The notes: a model not told the origin generated them from the sequence alone. Positions 48,429-59,806 are shown, numbered from the stretch's first letter. The stretch: DNA of 64,000 nucleotides from Alisma plantago-aquatica (GCA_963693085.1 OY856413.1:107811501-107875500), one strand, 5' to 3'. Numbers and translations are program-made.

Positions 48429-50223
48429 AGTAACTAGAAGAGGATTTGACTGGTAGAATGAACTCTTGCTCAGGTGAGGAAATCATGGGATCCTGAGATA
48501 GGAGTTCTAGTGATGTCTCTTCATGAGAGGGATTAGTCCCTGACATATCATTTTGAGGGCTAAAATCTCTTGATGAACCCATTTCTTCAATATTGGGACT
48601 GATATATTGTTGTTCCAGTTCTTGTTCATAACACTCCTCCAGTTCAATTGAGTGCTTGGGAAGAGTTTCTATGAGAGGAATGGAAACTAGTTCAGGTAAT
48701 GGATGAATCTCAGTTTCATGAATGTTAGGGGGGGCTTCTTCATAGGGATGCGTGGCTATAAAGGGATAGGTTTGTGGCTTGATGTCATCCCAGGGGTCCT
48801 TTTTGTCATTACAAAAGTTTATGATAATATCATAATCCGTCCCAAAGTCAAGAGATGGTCCATGTTTCTCTTCATGGTGCACTTTCAAATCGTTCAAGTG
48901 ACTAGAAGGAGATTCAATAGAAAAATCATATTCTTGTTCGAGGACTGGCTCCGTCAGAACTCCTTGTGGTGGTATCATCTCATGGGAAGAACCCGTCATA
49001 GGATTGTCATCTTGAGACCCCTCATCCTCCTTTGATTCTGTTTCATCATCAGTGAGAGTGGTATGGTCCGTCTCTGGATCAGGATCTTGGTCAGTCCCAT
49101 CCTCGAAGTTTGTTTCTAGATCAGCCGAATGATCAGAAATGTCTTCATAAGGACAAATCAAATCCTTTTCCAGTAATGGAATCATTTGAGTCTCTTGCAT
49201 AAAAGACGTCTCCTCATCTGAATCAGTCTCATATTCATCTATGTCTGACTGAGAAGGAGTGTAGAGTTCGTGTAACGCAGACCCTTCTTCATTGGAATTC
49301 AACGACAAAACAGTTGAAGTTGAAGAACATTTGTCATATAGGGAGTCAATCATTGATGATTGTCCCTCAATCTGTATGGTCGGATCTAAGTCTATGGGGG
49401 GATAAGATGGATAAACATTGAAATTTGCTCCCAATTCATCTCCCAAATGAAGAAAATCTTCATATTGGTTACTCATTCTTTCATCTAAGAGCATAGTGCA
49501 AGAGTCATTATCTGGGTCAGACTTCAGCTCGAAGAATGATTCTTTTTCCTGTGGTGTGGTGAAGGTATCATCCTTGAGTTCAGTCATTGGTTCTGAGGAT
49601 GATTCCCCACCCTGTACTGGCACTTGAAAACCATTGGGAGGCACATTCCACATGATTTCGTAATCATCATCATAATTTATTGCAACATGTGGACTAGAGA
49701 TGTTCTTAGTTGAATTTTGTGGCTGTTCTGCATGTTTCTCAGGAGCGTTGACAAGTTGCGTAAGTTGATTAAGGTCGGCTATCAACTTCTTGGTCGCGGT
49801 TGTCTGATCAGCTAGTTGTTGAGCCACCGATGTTTGTAAGGCACGTAGTTCCTCCATCAATATGTATTGATTTTCATGAAAAGGCTCTTCATGGCACCCG
49901 TTTGATTGATGTTGATAATAGCTTCCCTCATCATAGTATTGATTTGAGTTGCTTTCCAATTGCCCTCCTGTATTGCAGTCTACGCCTTGAAATCCACCAT
50001 AGTTAGGTTTCTCGTAGTAGCCTCCGGGGTGATATGGAATATAACCTGCGTTATATCCATAGTTGTATGGAGTGGTTGCTCTGAGTTTCCCGACTATATG
50101 ATTCATGATTACTTGATGCAAGGCCATCACGTAGTGAGGATGAACGTTGAAACAGTTGATTGATGCATGAGAATAGTCGCCACAGAATTGACAACTATTA
50201 GTTGGTGGCACTGACTGCTTCAT
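48421..50223 (-). CDS. Gag-like protein with an N-terminal zinc knuckle, 600 aa
   Basis: This is the longest uninterrupted frame in the window. The ATG at 50223 lies about 185 bases downstream of the PBS in element orientation, and a TTTCAG|GTACC sequence just upstream may be a splice acceptor. Residues 11-24 read CQFCGDYSHASINC, a CX2CX4HX4C knuckle. A Tyr/Gly/Asn-rich stretch (about 50-115) follows, then a putative helical segment (LRALQTSVAQQLADQTTATK, about 129-148). The rest is strongly acidic and Ser/Glu/Asp-rich. The capsid domain that normally precedes the knuckle in gag is missing, and no protease or RT follows. It may bind RNA. Known gag-only plant elements (TR-GAG) are the closest comparison I can offer. 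The start could lie further upstream if an intron is removed. Confidence 0.65.
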   Translation of the reverse strand: MKQSVPPTNSCQFCGDYSHASINCFNVHPHYVMALHQVIMNHIVGKLRATTPYNYGYNAGYIPYHPGGYYEKPNYGGFQGVDCNTGGQLESNSNQYYDEGSYYQHQSNGCHEEPFHENQYILMEELRALQTSVAQQLADQTTATKKLIADLNQLTQLVNAPEKHAEQPQNSTKNISSPHVAINYDDDYEIMWNVPPNGFQVPVQGGESSSEPMTELKDDTFTTPQEKESFFELKSDPDNDSCTMLLDERMSNQYEDFLHLGDELGANFNVYPSYPPIDLDPTIQIEGQSSMIDSLYDKCSSTSTVLSLNSNEEGSALHELYTPSQSDIDEYETDSDEETSFMQETQMIPLLEKDLICPYEDISDHSADLETNFEDGTDQDPDPETDHTTLTDDETESKEDEGSQDDNPMTGSSHEMIPPQGVLTEPVLEQEYDFSIESPSSHLNDLKVHHEEKHGPSLDFGTDYDIIINFCNDKKDPWDDIKPQTYPFIATHPYEEAPPNIHETEIHPLPELVSIPLIETLPKHSIELEECYEQELEQQYISPNIEEMGSSRDFSPQNDMSGTNPSHEETSLELLSQDPMISSPEQEFILPVKSSSSYFG

Positions 50224-50407
50224 TTTGAAGAGAATTGGTACCTGAAATCAAAGAAAGAGTTTATCAAGTTTGACCAATCACTTCAAATCCAAGATGATAT
50301 GCAAGATTAAGTCCTTTACTTTTTTTTTGTTTTTTGAAAAGAAAAAGAAAACCGTAGGGAAACCTAAATTGACAAGAAATTTGAAAACGACGATTCTTAT
50401 ACCGTTG

Positions 50408-50425
50408 TCCCCGGCAACGACGCCA
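50408..50425 (-). promoter_or_regulatory. Primer binding site, tRNA-Asp type
   Basis: On the minus strand TGGCGTCGTTGCCGGGGA differs by one base from the TGGCGCCGTTGCCGGGGA used by Athila/Tat elements. It lies five bases from the 5' LTR end. Confidence 0.85.
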
Positions 50426-50430
50426 TTTTT

Positions 50431-53400
50431 TGATGGATCTAGAACTTACACCAAAAGATTATTCTTCCAATGGAAGTCCTAATATGCACCAAAAACCCTA
50501 GAGAGTTGATGTCCTCACTAGGTTTACCTACAACTGGTGCTAGATAAATGCTCCAACCCCATAAGAGTGTGGAAACCTTATCATAGTACAGATTTAGGAT
50601 CGAACCCAAAGGACAACGTTAAGAATCTGAGTGTCTTTTTCTTGTTTCGTATCAATCAAAGTTAATCATCTAAGACCAGAAGTTTGATTTGAGTTATTTA
50701 ACCTAAACATGTAAAAGTAAAGGCAAGAATAAAAACTAGTTTAATGATTAAAATCTAAGATTAGCAAATGATGATGGATCACTGGGGTGATGTGGGTATT
50801 CGCCACCACTACACATGGATTGCACTTGTACCAATCATAGCAAGACTTGTAAGCAAGATACATGGATGTTGTACAATACTGATGTCTTAGAGGACAAGAG
50901 TAATGCACACATCCTTCACGGGTTGAGTAACTCTCATCCGGTACATATCTATGTGTCAATGAAGATATGTAGTCTCCGAAGAGAAAATCTTACTCAACCT
51001 TGTGAAATGTGCATCGGAAAACTAACAAGCGAGCGATAATTAACAAATCGATTAGTATCCTTATAGACTATCCCTCTTTCGAGGATATAGCTACGAGAAA
51101 CGTGAGAGTGTTGCAACGTCAGCCATTCTCGAACGAATGGTCAAGTACTTTGCACCACTCTCTCCTCAGAGTGTGTTCCTCGACCTGTCAAGGTCACACT
51201 TTTGTACGTCAACTGATTCCATTTCATAGTACAAAAGTACAACGATGGAGGTGAGTTTACTCCACTCCTTATAAAGCATTCCTAGATACCGAAATGGGTG
51301 CGCGGTGGATACACGCACCAGAAACCAAAACTAAATCGGTATTTGAGTCTCAAGAGTGGTCGTAGACAAACCACAACGAAAGACAATAGATGCATACAAG
51401 AACGCGACCAACATTCAAGCATGTATGAAACGATTTAGTATTGAAACGGAATGAGAACATCTTTTTAGTACAAGATACAAAACACGGGCAGCGGGGCTAG
51501 TCCCCGCACCCCAGTGAATGGAACTACTCGCTCCTCATAGAGGGAGCAACAAAGAAAGAGAAGAGAGAGAAAGAAAGCATCGTCGGAGCAGAAGAGTAGA
51601 TCTGTGACAGCCCGGTGTAGATCGTCATAGTCTCCGAGACTACTCCGTCGTGGTCGATGTCGTACGTTTCTCCACCTCGATCTTCAGGTCAACCTCCGGA
51701 ATAGCAAGAGTAGGATGAGGTGGAGCTATGGTGTGAGAAATGGTGAGATGGTGATGGAACAACCGACTAGATCTGCACCCAGACTGGCTGCTCACCGGAT
51801 CTGGACTCAGGATGGGATTCTGAGGCTGTGGGTGAAGTTTGGTCGGAAACGGTGCTCGGGCAATCTGGCGGCATTCCGGCACTGGTCCCAGTCTGGCAGC
51901 CTTGGGCCGTAGTGAGATGGGATCCCCAAATAAGGACCCTTGGGGTCCTATTTATAGGCACAGATCTGTCCCTCATGCCTTTGGTGTGAGTCCAAACAGT
52001 TTCTAAAAGATCTTCTTCATACGGTTTGCTTTGCTCATACGGTCTTGCTTTGCCATTCGGTCTCATATGCAATTACTCCATTCGGTTTCTAGTTCATTCG
52101 GTCTGCTTGGCCATTCAGTTTGGTAGGGTACACGGTCTTCATTTCTCTCAGACTGCAGATTCGGTTTGATGGAACTCTTGGTTTCTACTGCCAATTCATT
52201 CGGTCTCATAGCTCATTTGGTCTTCAACTTTCTCGCGGACTTGATGCTTCTTCTTTTCCTCTCGGTCTTGCTCTTCAGCCTTCGCAGTCTCAATCACTTC
52301 AGCCCTCGCGGTCTCGCACTCGCGGTCCTACACTTCTTCTCGGTCTCACGGTTTGGTAGAATGCAAATCCATGCGGTCTTCATGTGTTGTGCGCTTCGCA
52401 AGCATCTTCACGTGGCCGTAATGCAATGCTCCATTCACCTAGTTGAATCACGTGGACTCATGTGGTCCCAGCAACATTCCTCACGATCAGTACTCTTCAC
52501 GTGAATAGTTACTTTTCCTTTTATCTATTCGTGAGTAAGTTGTTTTCTAGCACATTGGTTTATTCATTTTGGCAGCTTCACGTGCACGCAGTCTCGGCTT
52601 CTAGTTCTTCATGCGGTTTTGGCTTAAAAGCTTATGCGGTTTCGGATCAGTTGCTCCATGCGATCTCAGCTCAATTTCTCATGCAGTTTGCATGGCAATT
52701 AGCTATTCCATACGGTCTTGCTTTGTGCATTCTCATGCCCACGTGGGGTCATGCGTTCTTATGCTGCTGCCATCTTTGACAAAGTGCCAATCCTTCATGC
52801 ATTCACGTGAGCTGCTGGTAAAACGGTTTCAAATGCAACGCTAAAAGTCACGTGGATCATGCGGTTTCACAGCAAACAAACTCAAAATACTCATGCGGTC
52901 TTGCAAAGCAATTAGCTCTTATCAAAGTTATCAAACGATCCCACAAGCTTATCCATTTGGTCTTCTGTTCCATTAGCTTATTCGGTCTTTGGATCTATCC
53001 AATCCAAACATCCTCCAGCACGGTCTCGCTCATTTGGTTTCGCTTTGCAACAACCCCATGCGGTCGTGCGTTGGTGTGCATGCAAGTCGCGAGAAGAAGA
53101 TGATGACGGCAACGCTGCTTCGTGCATGAGCGATGGTGGCAGAGTAGGGTTGGTGAAGAAGGACGACGCCAGCGGTCGTTGTCAGCAGTGGTGTCGATGG
53201 GTAGGTTGCAAGTGCTGCTTGCGATGGCGGGGACGAAGGTGGCTGTCGGTGTATGTTGCGTGCTTCAAACGGTTTGCATGCGTGGTTGGCGAGGGCGGCG
53301 TGGTTGCCGGAGTAGGTGAAGACGACGACGCCGGAGATCATGCGTAGGTGGGTGTCGATGTTGTTGATGACGTATAGCTCAAACAATGTCGCATGCCATC

Positions 53401-53765
53401 ATGCTTAAACGGTCTTGGGACCGCATGGGCTCATAGGGTCTTGGGACCGCATGGGCTCATACGGTCTTGAGACCGTATGGGCTCATACGATCTTGAGATC
53501 GCATGGGCTCATGATCGTATAGCGCTCAAGACCGCATGGATGAAACCAAATGGATCAAGACTGACTAGTGGTGATCTGCAGAGGGAAAGGAGAATGTGTA
53601 AGAGAGAATAGCATCGAATAAACTAGTAATTAGAACTATTTAGGCAATATTTGTAAGGAGTTAGTGAAACACTCAAGGTGAACCAAAGCGAGGGTAAATC
53701 AGTCAATATGAGGAATAAAATCCCTAGAATTGGCGACTGTGCATATGAATCTGGAGGATTCATCA
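50431..53765 (-). repeat. 5' LTR of the minus-strand element
   Basis: 3,335 bp and the same length as its partner at 42495-45829. The termini are TGATGG on the + strand left and TTCATCA right. A TATA box (51947-51956, minus) and the 26-bp array (53405-53520) are conserved. Confidence 0.92.
51947..51956 (-). promoter_or_regulatory. TATA box in the 5' LTR of the minus-strand element
   Basis: TATAAATAGG on the minus strand, about 1.5 kb upstream of the LTR inner edge. It is the likely promoter for the zinc-knuckle ORF. Confidence 0.6.
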
Positions 53766-53770
53766 CTCAA
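53766..53770. repeat. Probable TSD CTCAA, right copy
   Basis: CTCAA versus GTCAA on the left, one mismatch, attributed to mutation after insertion. Confidence 0.6.
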
Positions 53771-55099
53771 CACTATCAAATGGTCTTGAGACCATTTTGA
53801 TCCAAACGGTCTTGCAAGACCCGCATGAGATCAAACGGTTTGAGACCGTTAGATTTCAAACGGTTTGCAACCGTTTGGACCAAAAAGGGTCCAAGGTCGG
53901 TTGATAAAGTTGCTTAGGAATTCACGCACATCATCTTCAACCTCTGTTCAGGTCGGTTACTCCACGGATTTGCTTGCAAGAATGCAAGGAAGAATGGGGA
54001 AGAAGAAGAACTAAGCATAACTTGCAAGAAAAATAGATATGCATAATAAAGCAAGAAGTTTAGAGTTATAAAACCCGCCTCAAACATTGTTCCTAGAGCT
54101 CAAAGCTTCCAAGCTTCAAGCTTTTAATAGCGTCTTGAGCTCCACAACTCGGCCATAGGTGATTCTCCAAGGAAAAGATGGGGATGGTCGGCTAGAACAA
54201 GAAACCTAAGTAAGTTAACCATTAAACCAACCTTATACAAGGATTTCATCCAAGAATTCGAGCTAGAAGATGGTTCCTTCTCACCTTAGAACTAGTTGGT
54301 CATCTCCTTGAGTTCCAGAGCTCGGCCTTGGTCGGTTGAGCACGATGAGAAATGAAGAGGATAAAGGATACGTTTAGTTGGTTTGTAAGGGAACTAGGCT
54401 TATATAGTTTAGGCTATTTTTCACCATAAGGACCTCTAAAACATAGATTTCTCATCTAAGTCCTTCCTTCTTTCTAAGGCACGTCAAAACTATCATAACT
54501 TATACAAAGCCCATCAAAACTCAAGAACTAAGGGTAAAGAAAACCATTATGCCAACTAAGGTACATATATGAAGAGTCTCCATGCTCATACTAGGTGGAT
54601 TTTACCATAGAGATCATTCTTTTTATCTGATTACTCATTGAAACGCCCCTTTCATCATTTCTACTCTAAATGATGTCAAGAGTCATACAAGATACTCTAG
54701 AAAGTCTATTTTTACAAGTTGCACCCCACATTTTGGGTAAATTGCACTTTACTCCAAAATTAGGGTTTTTAAGCACAAGGATCATTCCACAAGCTGCATC
54801 TTGATGTCCAAGCTTGGGGAAATCCATCATTCCTCATCATATTCACTCATATGATGTCTCATCCTCAAAGAAACATTTTAACATGTGAAATTTGCAAGTT
54901 AATCCTTTTAACTAGGTAATTTGCACATAGGTCCCTGCATTTACAAAACAATACTACAACTTTGTTTAAAAAGAGCAAAATTGAAATCATATGTTCCTGA
55001 GGAACTTAATTACATGCCAGAGAGTATTCACAAGTATTTAATTACATATTTAGGCAAAACATCTAGGGTTAGTTTATAACCCAGGTCAGGGATGTTACA

Positions 55100-55104
55100 T
55101 GAAG
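55100..55104. repeat. TSD TGAAG, right copy
   Basis: TGAAG follows the terminus at 55099 and matches 39306-39310. Confidence 0.85.
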
Positions 55105-55136
55105 TAACACAAGGACCTCGTAGATCTAATAGGAAA
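55105..55136 (+). pseudogene. pol: Short copia pol segment between two insertions
   Basis: In frame with 39310 this reads VTQGPRRSNRK, the usual RRSxR linker between integrase and RT of copia pol. The next copia codons (RLEPKRFGYLMTQEGGE) start at 63136. Confidence 0.7.
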
Positions 55137-57875
55137 CTATGATAGATTGGATTTCTGGCTTAATTATGAGGACAAAATTTCTTTTTAGGTGTGTAGGATG
55201 TTATGGCGTCGACTCTTGGGATTTAGGATACCTAGATGGATAAGTGAACTCATATATAAATTTGATATTGAAATGACCTTTGAATTTATTTACACATAGA
55301 TGAGTTTAATGTGATGTTGATCTTATCATTTATACCCCTAATATTTCCTGTTGAGGTACTTAATTGACTGATCAATCATTTGAGTTTTGGCACCAAATTT
55401 GAATAGGATGTACGGTTGAGTTAACTATGGTCTATTTCACGCAGTTTGTGTGTCCATGGAGAATGTTATAAGATTTTGATTTTAGGGACGCATATATGCA
55501 TGATTTGTTAGAGGACTTTGGTGGTTTTTTTATTTAGAACCTAGTTGTGGTCTGATGTTGTATCACGCAACCTGGTAGTGGACTACTACCATGGATTGTC
55601 CAATAGATAGCATCGATCCAGTGGAATCCATGATGGATTTGACGACTGCAACCTTACCTTTAACCTCCCACATGTTGAGACTTAAACGTGGGATGGAGTG
55701 GTCCAACCTCTAAGCCACGATCATGGAATATGTGCGCTGGGGAGGAAAACTGACCAAGCCGTTAACATCGACAGGAACCTTTGCATTAGGGCCTTGTGAT
55801 TAAAACAATAGAGAGTGAGACACCATCCCCACTACTCTTTCTCTCTGTTGCATACCACAAGGGAAGTGAGGAGAAGACATGATGATGTTTGTAACCACAA
55901 TTGAGGAGTAGGAAGCTTCCCTCTTTTGCTAGCTAGAGGAGACCAGTCGGAAGATGCATACACAAATGTATCATAGTTCCCGTAGCAACACACATGAAGA
56001 CCCATGGAATCCAAAGCATCTGATGAGGAGGAGCACATCAGCGCCCTGAGCAGAGCTCATGACGGCGGCCCACGCGAGTGGGGGTCAGGCTCTATTATCA
56101 TGAGAACACTGAGAAGAAGGATGGAAGAGCATGTTGCTTGCCAGAGGAGAGCCAACGAAAACACTAGTGCTTCGTGTAGAAGCAATCGGGGACCTAGCTC
56201 GAGCCTATCATGGTGGTATCCTGGAGGTGCCGCGAGACTTCTAACCACAAGAAAGAGGCAATAGATCCTTGAAGGATGAAGTCACATGGGAGGAAAAGCA
56301 GAGATCGTGACCCCCTTCCCTCCACCGCAGTCCCTGTCTACGGTGGTGGCTTCTGTAGCTACGAGGAGCAGTCATAGCAGAGGTGGCCTTGAGGGAGAAA
56401 GTGTGAAGGTTACTAGTGCTCTGAGTTCGGAGGACGAGGAGCTTGGACCAACAGGCGGGGTGCTTGTTAGGGCACCACCCCGGAGCCATAGGCGGCCTTC
56501 CAAGCGGCCGCATGAGTCCACCTTGCACCGCCGAAGGTGGAGGAAGGAGAAACTTGTGGCTAGGAGAACTTATTCACTGTTGTTTATTCGCCGGAGCAGG
56601 GCCCAGTGACGGCGCACTCGCAAAACAGGGTAGGCGCATCACTGGATTGCGAGAAGAGAAAGAGAGAGATGCCCGACTCGGGCAAGCGAATATTGAATCC
56701 ATGGATCCAACAACCGGCCCGCCTACTCCAAGCAAAGAAAAGATGGAGTTGCACAACCCACATGTCCATGTGGCGACGCCAGATTGGCTGAAAAAAGGTA
56801 AATATCCAGAAAACACTCAGATCTTGTATAAATCATAGAAAATAGACCATTTATCAGAAAAATACAAACAAGGTATCAAAATTCTCAGAAAAATTATTAG
56901 AACACAATAAAAGGATAATATGAGGCTTTTGATGCACTAATATTAGTAATATCATGTAAGATGATATATGCTCATTTCATGGATAATAAAAATCAAACAA
57001 TGGCCTAAAATCATGATAAAATGTAAGTAAGTCTATAATCATGTTTATAATTCATATGATGTCATATATGGTCATGTTGATGCATGAAAGCATATAATAT
57101 GATTAATATGGCTAATTAAGGCTAATAACACTAAAGATAATGCAATTAATGCATACATGCTCAATAAATGATGAAAAAATTACAAAACACTCTTATTTTA
57201 GTAACGGGAAGATAATATATAAATATGAGATCAGTTTTATACATAAATCCATGTTAAATGAAGATGACCCTTAATACATGTTATGAAATCCTAATTTAGG
57301 TTAATGATATAAACTAGGGTTACTATGTATACAAGAAAGAATATGGAACTCAATGTTCAGATAATGAATCATAATTTGGAAAATAATATCAGTAATATAA
57401 TCCCAAGAATATAATACAAGTAATCATGAGAATATCATAATGAGATAAGCAAACCCTAATATGAACACGATTAGGGTTAAGATGAGATGTAATATGATAA
57501 GAACCTGATGATAATATATGATCTTGTCTTGATCAGGTTTAACAAAGTTATAGATGACATGAGGAATATGTGATTAGGATGTCTCTTTAGAAGGTATGCC
57601 ATTACCTCTTACTTGGCTTATTATACAATAAGATTGTGTTATATGTGTAGTAAAATACTTGGCATATGATATTGGATGAAATGATTGTTCTTGCATGATA
57701 TGTTACTTGATTTTTCGTACTTATGCTTATGAACACATGAAACATAGTATATTTGTTCCATTATATGAAAGAACTAATTCTCTTTGGTAGCATAGTGCTG
57801 GAAGGTGATCATTCTCTTTGGTAGTAGATCACATTGTACAAAGATCTAAATCTTTGGTAGTAGATCATAGGGCCT

Positions 57876-57880
57876 TACAT
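57876..57880. repeat. TSD TACAT, left copy
   Basis: TACAT precedes TGTTGG at 57881 and recurs at 59306-59310. The empty site in the second LTR copy reads CTTACATCTCATAC (near 62481-62494). Confidence 0.88.
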
Positions 57881-59305
57881 TGTTGGCTAAATGGACATCT
57901 ATAAATCCCTTTGTTTTGATTATGACAAAAATTTCATTCTTATTAATCTAACGAGCTACTTGAGTGTGCAGGATGACAAAGCAACTAGGGAAAATCTACA
58001 AGCTTACATATTTATATTTTCATGCAATGTAATCACTGTTGTAAAAACTTGTACAAAAATATAATGTACAAGTAATTAGAATTGCATGTAAATCAAGCGT
58101 TAGATTCTCCCTAGCTAAACACCACAGTTAGACAAGTCATCCCATTCAAATAGGATTACTTATGCACACTCACACACATAATTAGTGCCTAAATTGAAAC
58201 CTTGAAACAGGATCAATCTCGGTCGACAAACTCCTCGACCGAGACACTCTAGGTCGACAATCTTCTCGACCGAGAAAGATCCAAAGTAGCCGTTAGACAC
58301 AACAGACAAGTTAGTTGGCAGTTGAAGAACGACGTTGCAAATCACTTGTTCCAGAGAGCCTATCGGTCGACAAAAGTTCGACCGAGTAGGTGTCTCGGTC
58401 AACCATTTGTCGACCGAGATGGTCTCTGACAGCAAATGCAGAATTAATTAATTAGCCGTTGCTAAAGCAACAACTTTGTACCTAACGGCTAGTTAAGCAC
58501 TTAGAAACCCCTAGAAGTTGTCTAGAATGTCCTTAAGCATCCTTAGGCCATTCCTATAAATAGGACAAGCCATAGGACACCTATACTCACTTGTTTTACA
58601 CTTGCTACACTTGAGAAACCTTTGAGTATACTTTGTGCAATCCATTTGTGAGCAATTTGAGCATTGTGACAATTGGCCATTTCATTCCTTAGCTCATAAT
58701 TCGTGTCCTATAGGCTAGTATCTCCTACCCACTGCAATCACAAGTTCACATACTTGGTTAGGAGATCTATACGCTTGATCTAGGCAAATCAAGCCTTGGG
58801 CTATAAAGGATAAGTTGTAATTTCTATTTTCTTTCTTGTTCCCTATTGTTGTTTGTACTCTCCTTGCTACTCCTAGGTTGGAGGTTGCGGATTGGAGAGG
58901 GTGAAGATATTCTTGGCGAAGAAGGATACTTTGAGCTACTTCAGAAGGCTGGTGCAACGGGAGGTTACTTCTAGAGAGGAAGGCTACTTCAAGGGGGAGC
59001 TTGGAGTTACTTCATAGAAGGCTACCTCAAAGTTGGTGCACCTACTTCAGGGTGAAGGCTGTTCAAAGGGTGTAAAGGAAAGTATTGTATTTTGTATAAA
59101 TCCTCGAGAGGTAATAAAATAAATACTTTCAAATCCCGGTTGGGTAAGCAACCGGGTAGTGGACTGACAACTATAGTATTTGCTATAGTTGGAACCACTC
59201 TAAACACCTGTCTCTTTCTTCTAATTTCAATTGTGGTTGTTTGAATTCAATAAATTGTTAAAATAATTCAAAAACTCTATTCACCCCCACTCTAGTAGTT
59301 TTTCA
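57881..59305 (+). mobile_element. Solo LTR of 1,425 bp with TSD TACAT
   Basis: It begins TGTTGGCTAA and ends TAGTTTTTCA, with TACAT on both sides and a matching unoccupied site in the second LTR copy. It contains TATAAATAGG at 58555-58564 and four inverted motifs around TCGGTCGAC...TCGACCGAG (58215-58425). The CACCCCCACTCTAG phrase near the end is reminiscent of copia LTRs of the SIRE group, but this is only an impression. Confidence 0.9.
58555..58564 (+). promoter_or_regulatory. TATA box of the solo LTR
   Basis: TATAAATAGG on the + strand, about 740 bases before the LTR end. Confidence 0.55.
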
Positions 59306-59310
59306 TACAT
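59306..59310. repeat. TSD TACAT, right copy
   Basis: TACAT follows the solo LTR end at 59305 and matches 57876-57880. Confidence 0.88.
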
Positions 59311-59506
59311 CACATACTCTTTGGTATCTGAGATGATGAATTAATCCCTCATGTGGAAAATGCATGGATATATAATGGAAAATGCGCTTAAAATATGTAT
59401 TCTCTTTTGCTAATGAATGTCTTTGTGCAAGTATACACTTTTCTTATATTCTTATGTTACTGCCAAGTATGTTAGTTTTATCTTATTGCCAAGATATGAT
59501 GAGAAA

Positions 59507-59516
59507 TATATAAAAG
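59507..59516 (+). promoter_or_regulatory. TATA box of the first LTR copy
   Basis: TATATAAAAG is followed by a hairpin CAATATTCTTGAATATTG, an arrangement common in chromovirus LTRs. The equivalent in the second copy is at 62684. Confidence 0.55.
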
Positions 59517-59806
59517 ACACGTAAGCGTACTCAGTACAATATTCTTGAATATTGTGCTAACGTGTACCACATGTAATCTTTTGTTTAGGTTGTGGTTGTA
59601 CTTGAAGACCAAGATAGTTGAGAGTTGTGTGGTGAGCTGATGTACAGGTAGACCTATTGTCTTAAGATATTGTAGTTTCATGGTAGTACATGTATATGTA
59701 TAAGTTGTTGTTCAATATGTAATTTCAAATGTTGTAGCAATTCATGTTGTAATTATATGTTGAATGGTGAACATGTGTGTATTGTTTTATTATTGTTCAT
59801 GTAGGA

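Larger units (their letters stand above)
42495..53765 (-). mobile_element. LTR element with gag-like ORF only (LARD or TR-GAG type), minus strand
   Basis: Two direct LTRs of equal length (3,335 bp: 42495-45829 and 50431-53765) start TGATGG and end TTCATCA. The PBS TGGCGTCGTTGCCGGGGA (minus strand, 50408-50425) lies five bases inside the right-hand LTR, so that copy is the 5' LTR and the element reads on the minus strand. The interior (45830-50430) has one long ORF with a zinc knuckle, a shorter frame after a probable frameshift, and non-coding repeats. No protease, RT or integrase can be read, so it is non-autonomous. The first 480 bases of the two LTRs differ at about 11 positions by eye, suggesting a fairly recent insertion. 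The PBS type matches Athila/Tat-like gypsy elements. Confidence 0.9.
39311..55099 (-). mobile_element. Giant solo LTR in reverse orientation, carrying a nested element
   Basis: Reading the minus strand from 55099, it starts TGTAACATCCCTGACCTGGG, nearly the same as the start of the LTR at 27033. On the + strand the other end begins TGTGGGCTC at 39311. TGAAG flanks both ends. After subtracting the nested element 42495-53765 and one TSD, the LTR is about 4.5 kb. It shares with the 27033 LTR the palindromes AACGGTCTTGAGACCGTT (41455-42330 and 53771-53900), the ATTGTCTCACCC block (39725-39750 as its inverse) and the terminal part with two CCGCT motifs. No retroviral genes of its own are seen, so it is read as a solo LTR. 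The insertion target was copia pol. Confidence 0.85.
55199..59802 (+). repeat. First LTR copy, 3'-truncated, holding a solo LTR
   Basis: It is collinear with 59807-62980 once the 1,425-bp insertion and its TSD are removed (about 3.18 kb each). It lacks the terminal 152 bases. TATA box at 59507-59516. The GC-richer part 55990-56800 has open frames matched in the second copy (61057-61449) without a recognisable product. Confidence 0.82.

Noticed and set aside
56443..56838. 131-codon frame matched by a 130-codon frame at 61057-61449
   Set aside because: Both lie in duplicated LTR copies. The indel is in frame, but about a fifth of residues differ, several other frames are open as well, and no family motif is visible. 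No sign of constraint.
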